The notes beneath the pieces were generated by a model that was not told the DNA's origin, did not search any database, and saw only the letters and a program-made list of their open reading frames with translations. A DNA stretch of 64,000 bases from CAZDKK01 sp964603725 (lineage in GTDB: Bacteria > Eisenbacteria > RBG-16-71-46 > CAIMUX01 > WJJG01), in contig CAZRWW010000007.1 of the NCBI GenBank assembly GCA_964603725.1, positions 1 through 64,000 of the forward strand, written 5' to 3'. Positions 35,335 through 42,596 of the stretch are shown here, one piece after another; the first letter of the stretch is position 1, and each line of letters starts with the position of its first letter. Both the position numbers and the translations under genes were made by a program.

Positions 35335-35733
35335 ATGACCAACAGGATGGGCGAACGGATCGGCTGGATCGCGGGCTGGCTGGGCGGATTCCTCTGGGTG
35401 GCCGTGCTGGCGGTGGTCTTTCTGGGACGCGCCCGCTGGGGCTGGGGCCTGGCGGGCCTCGCGCTGGCCGGGCTCGCCGTCGCGTGCGTTCTGGGTCTGG
35501 CCCCATGGCGTCATCCCGCCACGCCCTACTGGAAGCTCATGGTGCCGCTGTACGTCTTGTTGCTCGCCTCGGCGGCCTGGGCGATCGGCGCCTTCGGGGC
35601 CGCCGGCTTGGAGTGGTGGAGCGTGTTCTGGATCCTGCCCGTACTGCTTCCGCTGGGAACGATGGGACGCAGAACGTGGCGCGACATGAGCGGCCGCCCG
35701 GGCACGCCGGCCGATGGGACGCCGGCTCGCTAG
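35335..35733 (+). CDS. Small integral membrane protein, function unknown
   Basis: ATG 35335 follows GGGGGAGAGAAGG and gives 132 residues with four hydrophobic segments: IAGWLGGFLWVAVLAVVFLG, GLAGLALAGLAVACVLGLAP, LMVPLYVLLLASAAWAIGAF and VFWILPVLLPLGTMG. The ends are short and charged. I do not recognise the family. It stands alone on the plus strand, divergent from the plsY operon and converging on the 35750-36583 gene, with 16 bases between stops. Confidence 0.8.
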   Translation: MTNRMGERIGWIAGWLGGFLWVAVLAVVFLGRARWGWGLAGLALAGLAVACVLGLAPWRHPATPYWKLMVPLYVLLLASAAWAIGAFGAAGLEWWSVFWILPVLLPLGTMGRRTWRDMSGRPGTPADGTPAR

Positions 35734-35749
35734 GCGGCCGACCGCGCCC

Positions 35750-36583
35750 TCATTTCGCCACGGGGCCCAACAGCGCCTCGAAGGCTCGCCGATCGATCTT
35801 CTTCTTGAGCGCGGCCACTTCGTCCCGGCTGGGGCCGGAGATCTCGAGCGAGATGGCCATCACGGGCGCGAGGGTCTTGGCCGGCTTCTCCGCCCGCTCG
35901 GTGTCGGCCTCCCGGCAGGAACGGGCCCCGAAGGCCATGGTGAGGAGGGTCCCTTCGGAGGATTCCCAGCAGAGGAACGTGGCGCTCTTCTCGATGTTGG
36001 TAGCTTCCGGATCGCTCACGTCGACGCACTTGCCATCTATCTCCGCGACGAGGAAGGGGAAGGGCCGCAGCGTGGCCAGCACTTCGATGCGGTTGCCCAC
36101 CGTGGCCTGCATAGCCTGGACCCAGGCCAGCGGATCCTGTTCGCTTTGGGCCGCCGCCGGGGGCTCGCCGGATTCCTGCAGCGCATCGTAGACAAAATGA
36201 ACGTCATTGAGCTCCGTGAAAGCGCCGGCCGGATATGCGCCGCAGATCATGGGAGCGCCGGCGTTCGCCTCCGCTACAAAGGGCAGGGTGAACGCCTCGC
36301 CCACATCCGGGGGCGGGGCCCAGCGCGCCGGATCGGGAACCGGCAGGGCGGCCCGCAGCGCGAGCAGCCGCGCCTTCAGGGCGGTGACCTCGACCGAGGT
36401 CAGCGGCCGGCAGTCCGGCCCTTGCTCGGCGCAGGGGTCGATCTGCGCCCAAGCGGCGACCCATGCCGCTGACGCGATCAGCAGGCTGAGCAGCACGGCC
36501 AGCGATCTCATTGACCGGCGCCGCTCCGCCGTGCTGGCCGCGCGTCGACCCACGTCGGCTCGGAGTTCGTCTTGATGGCCCAT
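35750..36583 (-). CDS. Exported protein of unknown function
   Basis: ATG 36583 is chosen because AGGAGG lies six bases upstream. The signal sequence (MRSLAVLLSLLIASAAWVAA) then starts at about residue 25, so a later start at ATG 36511 is possible. The mature part has six or so Cys (DPCAEQGPDCRPL, MICGAYP, DGKCVDV, TFLCWESSE, GARSCREAD), which suggests disulphides in an oxidising compartment. It also has a C-terminal helix with a charged tail (DEVAALKKKIDRRAFEALL). No known family is evident. The gene is divergent from the mrp operon, 158 bp away. Confidence 0.75.
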   Translation of the reverse strand: MGHQDELRADVGRRAASTAERRRSMRSLAVLLSLLIASAAWVAAWAQIDPCAEQGPDCRPLTSVEVTALKARLLALRAALPVPDPARWAPPPDVGEAFTLPFVAEANAGAPMICGAYPAGAFTELNDVHFVYDALQESGEPPAAAQSEQDPLAWVQAMQATVGNRIEVLATLRPFPFLVAEIDGKCVDVSDPEATNIEKSATFLCWESSEGTLLTMAFGARSCREADTERAEKPAKTLAPVMAISLEISGPSRDEVAALKKKIDRRAFEALLGPVAK

Positions 36584-36707
36584 TCCAACCTCCTGGCGCT
36601 TTCGATTGCCCCTGGCCCACGCGCATTGTGATTGTAGACGATGGACGCCGGCGCAGGTCAATCCCCCGTGGCGCGGTCGAGTTGCGGCGGAGCACTCGCG
36701 CCCGGCA

Positions 36708-36735
36708 TCGACAGCCACAGCCGCTGTGGTATCCT
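36708..36735 (+). promoter_or_regulatory. Promoter of the mrp operon with a dyad filling its spacer
   Basis: -35 TCGACA (36708-36713), a 16-base spacer and -10 TATCCT (36730-36735), six bases before ATG 36742. A perfect dyad ccacag-ccg-ctgtgg (36715-36729) occupies the spacer exactly, a position suited to a dimeric regulator. No ribosome site precedes the ATG, so the message is probably leaderless. Confidence 0.6.
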
Positions 36736-36741
36736 GCCGCC

Positions 36742-39048
36742 ATGCTGGCTGCCATCCTCTCGGCCTTCGCCGCCGCCGCGCTGGCGCCGATGCTGCACCG
36801 GCTCCTCGGCCGGTGGACGGGCTGGATCTTGGCCCTGGTGCCGGGGGCTCACTGCGCGTGGTTTGTGACCCGCTTGCCGGCCATCAGTGCCGGGGGCGTC
36901 GATCAGCAGGCGTGGCCCTGGCTGCCGGATTTGGGTATTGCCCTCGCGCTGCGCCTCGATGGGTTGTCACTGATCTTCGCGCTGCTGATCACCGGCATCG
37001 GCGCCCTCGTGCTCATCTACACGGGCGGCTACCTCGCGGGAGACCCCCGCCTCGGGCGCGCCTACGCGCTGCTCCTGGCGTTCCTCGGTTCGATGCTGGG
37101 CCTGGTGTGCGCCGATGACCTCATCAGCCTGTTGGTCTTCTGGGAACTGACCGGGGTCTGGTCGTACTTCCTGATCGGGTTCGACAGCGGGCGGCCCGCG
37201 GCTCGCGCGGCAGCGCTGCAAGCGCTGCTGGTCACGGGAATCGGCGGGCTGGCGCTCCTGGCGGGCGCCCTGCTGATGGGCGCGGCCGGGGAGACGTGGC
37301 GCATCTCGGAGCTGGCGGCCCGCGGCGAGCTGCTCAAGGCGCACCCGCACTACCGCGCCATCCTGCTCCTCGTGCTGGCCGGCGCCTTCACCAAGTCGGC
37401 GCAGGTGCCATTCCACTTCTGGCTGCCCGGCGCCATGGAGGCGCCGGCGCCGGTCAGCGCCTATCTCCATTCGGCCACAATGGTCAAGGCCGGCGTCTAC
37501 CTGCTCGCGCGCTTGCACCCGTCGCTGGGGGCGACGCCGGAGTGGCACGCCCTGATCACCCTGGCCGGGGCGACCACGATGCTCACCGGCGCGCTTCTGG
37601 CGCTCGGGCAACAGGACCTCAAGAAGGTGCTCGCCTACACGACGGTGAGCGGCCTGGGCACGCTCGTTCTGCTGCTCGGCCTCGGCACGCGGCTGGCGAT
37701 GAAGGCCGGGGCGGTCTTCCTGCTGGTCCATGCGCTGTACAAGAGCGCGCTGTTCATGGCGGGCGGCGCGATCGACCACGAGGTGGGTTCGCGTGATCTC
37801 GATCGACTGGGCGGCCTGCGACGCGCGATGCCGCGCACCTCCTTGGCCCTGGCCCTGGCAGCCCTCTCGATGGCGGGTCTGCCGCCGTTGCTCGGGTTCC
37901 TCAGCAAGGAGCTGCTCTACGAGGCCAAGCTGCAGGCGCCCGGCGTCGCTCCGGTGGTGACGCCGATGGGGATTCTCACCAATGTTTTCCTGGTGACGAT
38001 AGCGTCGGTCCTGGTGCTGCGCGTGGTGCTGGGCCATGGACGCCGCCACGAGCTCAGTCCGCACGAAGCGCCGCCGGCCCTGTGGGTGGCGCCGCTCTTG
38101 CCCGCGGTGGTGGGTCTGCTGATTGGCGGATTCCCGGATCGGCTGGCCGGGCGGCTGATCGAGGCGGCCATCGCCGCCGTCGCGGCTGAACCGGTCGCGG
38201 TCACGTTGAAGCTCTGGCACGGCTTCAATCTGGTTCTGGCCCTGAGTGTCCTCACCGTGATCGGCGGATTGGCGGGCTACTGGATCTACCCGCGCCTGCG
38301 CGCGCTCGCCCGCCGCCTCGACCTCGGGCCACGGCTAGGCCCGGCGCGCCTCTACGAGTCGGTCCTGGCCGGGATGCTCGCGCTGGCCGGGGCCCAGACG
38401 CGCTGGCTGCAACACGGCTATCTGCGCCGCTACATCCTGGTGCTGGTGGCGGTCGCCGCGGGGCTGGGGTGGGTCGCGCTGGCCACGGGGCCGGTGGGCC
38501 TGACGCTGCCGTCGGCGGAGGGCCTGCGGCCGCACGAGGCCTGTCTGGCGGCGGCGATCGGCGTGGCGGCGCTGGCCGCGGTGCGGGCCCGCTCGCGGTT
38601 GGCGGCCATCGCCTGTCTGGGGGCCGTGGGCTACGGCGTGGCGCTGGTCTTCATCCTCTTCGGGGCCCCCGATCTGGCGATGACCCAGTTCCTGGTCGAG
38701 ACGCTGACCGTCATCGTTCTGGTGCTCGTCTTCTATTCGTTCCCCCGCTTCACGAAGCTCTCCTCGGTCGCGGCGCGGGCGCGCGATGCGCTGGTCGCGC
38801 TGGCCGCGGGCGGATTGATGACCGCGTTGGTCCTGGCGGTGGGGCAGACGCGGCCCGCCGGCACGGCGCTGGCCGATTTCTATGCGCGCGCCAGCCTGCC
38901 GGAAGGGTTGGGCCGCAACGTGGTCAATGTGATCTTGGTCGATTTCCGCGCCCTCGACACGCTGGGCGAGATCACCGTGCTCACCATCGCGGCGCTCGGC
39001 GTCTTCGCGCTCCTGAAGCGCCCCGGCCGCCGGAGGAGCGCCCAATGA
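36742..39048 (+). CDS. mrpA: Mrp Na+/H+ antiporter subunit A
   Basis: This is the largest membrane subunit of the multisubunit Na+(K+)/H+ antiporter, homologous to complex I NuoL. The 768 residues include SLLVFWELTGVWSYFLIGFD with the essential Glu, AGAFTKSAQVPFHFWLPGAM with the essential Lys, PVSAYLHSATMVKAGVYLLA, and the C-terminal MbhD/E-like part (GAPDLAMTQFLVETLTVIVL). The start at ATG 36742 lies six bases past a -10 hexamer and has no ribosome site, which points to a leaderless transcript. The next gene overlaps by four bases. Confidence 0.95.
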   Translation: MLAAILSAFAAAALAPMLHRLLGRWTGWILALVPGAHCAWFVTRLPAISAGGVDQQAWPWLPDLGIALALRLDGLSLIFALLITGIGALVLIYTGGYLAGDPRLGRAYALLLAFLGSMLGLVCADDLISLLVFWELTGVWSYFLIGFDSGRPAARAAALQALLVTGIGGLALLAGALLMGAAGETWRISELAARGELLKAHPHYRAILLLVLAGAFTKSAQVPFHFWLPGAMEAPAPVSAYLHSATMVKAGVYLLARLHPSLGATPEWHALITLAGATTMLTGALLALGQQDLKKVLAYTTVSGLGTLVLLLGLGTRLAMKAGAVFLLVHALYKSALFMAGGAIDHEVGSRDLDRLGGLRRAMPRTSLALALAALSMAGLPPLLGFLSKELLYEAKLQAPGVAPVVTPMGILTNVFLVTIASVLVLRVVLGHGRRHELSPHEAPPALWVAPLLPAVVGLLIGGFPDRLAGRLIEAAIAAVAAEPVAVTLKLWHGFNLVLALSVLTVIGGLAGYWIYPRLRALARRLDLGPRLGPARLYESVLAGMLALAGAQTRWLQHGYLRRYILVLVAVAAGLGWVALATGPVGLTLPSAEGLRPHEACLAAAIGVAALAAVRARSRLAAIACLGAVGYGVALVFILFGAPDLAMTQFLVETLTVIVLVLVFYSFPRFTKLSSVAARARDALVALAAGGLMTALVLAVGQTRPAGTALADFYARASLPEGLGRNVVNVILVDFRALDTLGEITVLTIAALGVFALLKRPGRRRSAQ

Positions 39049-39458
39049 ATCCGATCATCCTGCGCACGGCGGCGCGCGTGGTTCTGCCCCTGCTGCTCGT
39101 CTTCTCCGTGTTCCTCTTCGTGCGCGGACACAACAGCCCGGGCGGCGGCTTCATCGGCGGTCTGACGGCGGCGCTGGCCTTCTGCCTGCACCTGGTCGCG
39201 CACGATCCGGCCGCCACGCGGCGCGTGTTGCGGCTGCGGCCGCGCACTTTCGCGGCGGGCGGCCTGGCGCTGGCCGGCTTGAGCGGCCTGGGAAGCCTGC
39301 TCCACGGCCGGCCGTTCATGACCGCCGCCTGGTCGCAGACGACCGTGCCCGGGCTGGGCAAGCTCGCGATCGGCACGCCGCTCGTCTTCGATCTGGGCGT
39401 CTACTTCGTCGTCTTCGGCGTGAGTCTGGGCATCGTGCTCACGCTCGCGGAGAACTGA
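39045..39458 (+). CDS. mrpB: Mrp Na+/H+ antiporter subunit B
   Basis: This 137-residue protein has four membrane helices and is a required subunit of the Mrp complex. The MnhB signature FLFVRGHNSPGGGFIGGLTA is intact, followed by LHGRPFMTAAW and GTPLVFDLGVYFVVFGVSLG. The ATG overlaps the mrpA stop (ATGA), and one base separates its stop from mrpC. Confidence 0.95.
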   Translation: MNPIILRTAARVVLPLLLVFSVFLFVRGHNSPGGGFIGGLTAALAFCLHLVAHDPAATRRVLRLRPRTFAAGGLALAGLSGLGSLLHGRPFMTAAWSQTTVPGLGKLAIGTPLVFDLGVYFVVFGVSLGIVLTLAEN

Positions 39459-39459
39459 G

Positions 39460-39828
39460 ATGAGCGGCGGGCTGGAGGGGGGGATGCTGACCGCGCTCGC
39501 CATCGCCATCGGCGCGCTCTACGCGGCCGGGATCTACCTCGTGCTGCGCCGCAGCGTGGCCAAGCTGGTGTTCGGCTTGGCGATTCTGACGACGGCGGCC
39601 AATCTGCTCATCTTCACCGCCGCGCGCCTCGTGCGTGGTCGCCCGCCGATCGTGCCGCCCGATGCGGCGGCGGTGCCGGCGCCGCATGCCGACCCGGTCG
39701 CCCAGGCGCTCATCCTGACCGCCATCGTCGTGGGCTTCGGCGCCGTGGCCTTTGGCGTCGCTCTCATCCGGCGCGTGCACCATAGCCACGGCGCGGATGA
39801 CTTCGATGAGCTGCGGGGCGAGTCATGA
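39460..39828 (+). CDS. mrpC: Mrp Na+/H+ antiporter subunit C
   Basis: NuoK-like subunit of 122 residues with three helices: IAIGALYAAGIYLVLRRSVA, KLVFGLAILTTAANLLIFTA, and DPVAQALILTAIVVGFGAVA, which is the conserved C-terminal MnhC block. It starts one base after the mrpB stop and overlaps mrpD by four bases. Confidence 0.95.
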   Translation: MSGGLEGGMLTALAIAIGALYAAGIYLVLRRSVAKLVFGLAILTTAANLLIFTAARLVRGRPPIVPPDAAAVPAPHADPVAQALILTAIVVGFGAVAFGVALIRRVHHSHGADDFDELRGES

Positions 39829-41390
39829 ACCGGCTCCTGGTGCTGCCGATCCTGGTGCCGCTGGCCGCGGCCACGCTGTGTCTGCTGGCCCACCGGCGCT
39901 TTCGCGTCCAGCGTATCATTTCGGCCGCCGGGGCGGGCGGCGTGCTGATCGCCGGCCTGATCCTGCTGGCCCAGGTGCGGGCGCACGGCCCGGTGGCGAC
40001 GCGGATCGGGAACTGGCCCGCGCCCTTCGCCATCACCCTGGCCGCCGATCTGCTCAGCGCGATCATGATCGCGCTGGCTGGCTTCGTCGCCGTCGCCGTG
40101 ACGATCTTCTCGCTGGCGGGCGTTGGCCTGCGGCGCGAGCGCTTCGGTCACCACGTGCTGGTGCAGACCCTGCTGATGGGCGTGAACGGGGCCTATCTCA
40201 CCGCCGACCTGTTCAACATGTACGTCTGGTTCGAGATCTTCCTGCTCTCCTCGTACGTGTTGTTGGTGCTCGAGGGCGGGCGCGCGCCACTCAGCGGGCC
40301 GATCAAGTACGTCGTGCTCAATCTGCTCTCCTCGGTGCTGTTCCTCTCGGCGATCGGCCTGTTGTACGGCCTGACCGGCACGCTCAACCTGGCCGATCTC
40401 TCTCGCGCGGTGCCCCTCGCCGGGCGGCCGGGACTGGTGGCGGTGGTGGCGGTGCTCTTTTTCGTGGCCTTCGGGATCAAGGCCGCCGTCTTTCCCCTCT
40501 TCTCGTGGCTGCCGGCCGCCTATCCGGCCGCGCCGCCGGCGGTCCTGGCGCTCTTCTCCGGCCTGCTGACCAAGACCGGGGTCTACGCGATCCTGCGGAT
40601 CTTCACCCTGGTCTTCCCGGTCGAGGGGAGCTTCATCCGGCCGCTGCTCTTGTGGATCGCCGGGCTGACGATGGTCACCGGCGTGCTCGGCGCGGTCGCG
40701 CAGGGCGACATCCGCCGGCTGCTCTCCTTTCACATCGTCAGTCAGATCGGGTACCTGCTTTTCGGCGCGGCGCTGGCGACCGGCGCGGCGCTGGGCGGCG
40801 CGATCTACTTCTTCATGCACGTGATCGTGGCCAAGGCCGGACTCTTCCTGGCGGGGGGCATCGTGGAGCGTCTGCGCGGGACGGGCGAGTTGAAGCGGCT
40901 CGGCGGCCTGCACCGCACGCGGCCCATGCTGTCGATTCTGTTCCTGCTCTGCGCGCTGGCGCTGGCCGGGCTGCCGCCGCTGTCGGGCTTCTGGGGCAAG
41001 CTGTTGCTCCTGCAGGCCGGACTGGCGGAGCGGGCCTATGGCCTGGTGGGGGTGGGGCTGGCCGTCAGCGCGCTGACGCTCTACTCGATGATGAAGATCT
41101 GGGCCGAGGCGTTCTGGAAGGAGCCGCCGGCGGGCGCCGGCCGCGATGGGCGGCCAGAGCGGCCGGGCTCGGTGAATGCCGGGGCCCGGGACGAGGCGGG
41201 CGCGCCGCCGGAGCGGGCGCTGTCGGCCGGCGCCCGAGTCGCCCTGTACGCGCCGCTCGCGCTGTGCGCCCTGTTCGTGCTGGCGCTGGGTATCGCGGCC
41301 GGCCCGGTGAGCGCGCTGGCCGCGCAGGCCGGGCGCGACCTGGTCTCCCCGGCCGCCTACATCCGGGTCGTGCTGGGGGCGCAGCCATGA
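39825..41390 (+). CDS. mrpD: Mrp Na+/H+ antiporter subunit D
   Basis: NuoM/N-like proton-translocating subunit of 521 residues. It shows the key acidic block NMYVWFEIFLLSSYVLLVLE, the lysine region AFGIKAAVFPLFSWLPAAYP with PAVLALFSGLLTKTGVYAIL, and DIRRLLSFHIVSQIGYLLFG. A Pro/Gly/Arg-rich loop near residues 430-465 is an insertion before the last helix. Four-base overlaps on both sides show tight translational coupling. Confidence 0.95.
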   Translation: MNRLLVLPILVPLAAATLCLLAHRRFRVQRIISAAGAGGVLIAGLILLAQVRAHGPVATRIGNWPAPFAITLAADLLSAIMIALAGFVAVAVTIFSLAGVGLRRERFGHHVLVQTLLMGVNGAYLTADLFNMYVWFEIFLLSSYVLLVLEGGRAPLSGPIKYVVLNLLSSVLFLSAIGLLYGLTGTLNLADLSRAVPLAGRPGLVAVVAVLFFVAFGIKAAVFPLFSWLPAAYPAAPPAVLALFSGLLTKTGVYAILRIFTLVFPVEGSFIRPLLLWIAGLTMVTGVLGAVAQGDIRRLLSFHIVSQIGYLLFGAALATGAALGGAIYFFMHVIVAKAGLFLAGGIVERLRGTGELKRLGGLHRTRPMLSILFLLCALALAGLPPLSGFWGKLLLLQAGLAERAYGLVGVGLAVSALTLYSMMKIWAEAFWKEPPAGAGRDGRPERPGSVNAGARDEAGAPPERALSAGARVALYAPLALCALFVLALGIAAGPVSALAAQAGRDLVSPAAYIRVVLGAQP

Positions 41391-41869
41391 ACCGCGTCGC
41401 GATGGTCCTGCTGCTGGCGGCCGTCTGGGTCGGTCTGACCGGCGTTCTGAGCCTGTCCAATCTGGCCGCGGGCGGCGCGATCGGCTGGCTCGTGCTGATT
41501 CCCGCGCTGCGGCGCGAAGCTCGACCGTCGCGGGGCCTGCGCCTGGCGCGCCTGCCGCGGCTGCCGGGCTTCGCGCTCTTCTTCCTGGGGCAGATGGTGT
41601 TGTCGAGCCTGCGCATCGCCCGCGACGTCATCGCGCCGCGACCGCGATTGCGGCCGGGCATCCTGGCGGTGCCGCTCGACGCCGAGAGTGACGGCGAGAT
41701 CGCCGCGCTGGTCACGCTGGTTACCTTGACGCCCGGCACCCTGAGCCTCGATCTCTCCGATGACCGGCGGACGTTGTATGTGCACGCGGCCTATCTCGAG
41801 GACCCCGAGCGGGCCAAGGCCGATATCAAGCGGGGGTTCGAGCGCCGCATCCTGGAGCTCACGCGATGA
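41387..41869 (+). CDS. mrpE: Mrp Na+/H+ antiporter subunit E
   Basis: This 160-residue subunit has two N-terminal helices (VLLLAAVWVGLTGVLSLSNL, GGAIGWLVLIPALRRE) and the conserved cytosolic MnhE end LVTLVTLTPGTLSLDLSDDR with LYVHAAYLEDP. It overlaps mrpD and mrpF by four bases each. Confidence 0.93.
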   Translation: MNRVAMVLLLAAVWVGLTGVLSLSNLAAGGAIGWLVLIPALRREARPSRGLRLARLPRLPGFALFFLGQMVLSSLRIARDVIAPRPRLRPGILAVPLDAESDGEIAALVTLVTLTPGTLSLDLSDDRRTLYVHAAYLEDPERAKADIKRGFERRILELTR

Positions 41870-42153
41870 ACGGCACGCTCCATCCGGTAGTGGCCGGCGC
41901 GGTTCGGCTCTCCCTGGGGATGCTGGGCGCGGCGGTGCTGTGTGCGCTGGTGCGGCTGCTGCGCGGTCCATCGTTGCCCGACCGCGTGGTGGCCCTCGAC
42001 ATGATGTCGATGCTGGCGGCCGGGATCATCGCGCTCACGGCGATCGAGTCCGGCCAGTCGGTGCTGCTCGACGCGATCTTGGTGCTGGCGCTGGTGGTCT
42101 TCCTGGGCACGATCGCGTTCGCGCGCTACTTTGAGCGAGGGCCGTCGTCATGA
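41866..42153 (+). CDS. mrpF: Mrp Na+/H+ antiporter subunit F
   Basis: This 95-residue subunit has three helices. The family block LLRGPSLPDRVVALDMMSML is intact, followed by SVLLDAILVLALVVFLGTIA and FARYFERG. It overlaps mrpE and mrpG by four bases each. Confidence 0.94.
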   Translation: MNGTLHPVVAGAVRLSLGMLGAAVLCALVRLLRGPSLPDRVVALDMMSMLAAGIIALTAIESGQSVLLDAILVLALVVFLGTIAFARYFERGPSS

Positions 42154-42596
42154 GGGAATGGCTGATTGCCGTCTGCATGGTGGGGGGGGCATTCTTCATG
42201 CTGCTGTCGGCGTTGGGACTGGTGCGCATGCCCGACTTCTACCTGCGGGCCCAGGTGACAACCAAGGCCTTCACGCTCGGGTTGGCCGGGCTGATGGCGG
42301 CCGCGGCGATCCACTTCGCCACGGCCTCGGTCATCACGCGCTCGCTGCTGGTGATCGCCTTCGTGTTCTTGACGGGCCCCGTGGCGATGCAGATGCTGGG
42401 GCGGTCCGCCTACTTCCGGGAGACCCCGCGCTGGCGCTGCGCCGACTGCGACGAGCTGCGCGGGCACTACGATCTCGAGACGCACGCGCTGTCGGGCGGC
42501 GATGCGGCCCCGCGGCCGCCGGCGCCGGGCGGTGGCCACGCGCGCCCCGCGCCGAGCGCCGGGGCCCGAGAGGAGGGGCCCACGCAAGATGCCTGA
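42150..42596 (+). CDS. mrpG: Mrp Na+/H+ antiporter subunit G
   Basis: This 148-residue MnhG-type subunit has the conserved LSALGLVRMPDFYLRAQVTT, then two helices (LGLAGLMAAAAIHFATASVI, LLVIAFVFLTGPVAMQMLGR). The hydrophilic C-terminal tail is unusual: RWRCADCDELRGHYDLETH has two Cys in a C-x-x-C pair, followed by a Pro/Ala/Gly linker. Its last codons overlap the next antiporter gene by eight bases. Confidence 0.92.
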   Translation: MREWLIAVCMVGGAFFMLLSALGLVRMPDFYLRAQVTTKAFTLGLAGLMAAAAIHFATASVITRSLLVIAFVFLTGPVAMQMLGRSAYFRETPRWRCADCDELRGHYDLETHALSGGDAAPRPPAPGGGHARPAPSAGAREEGPTQDA

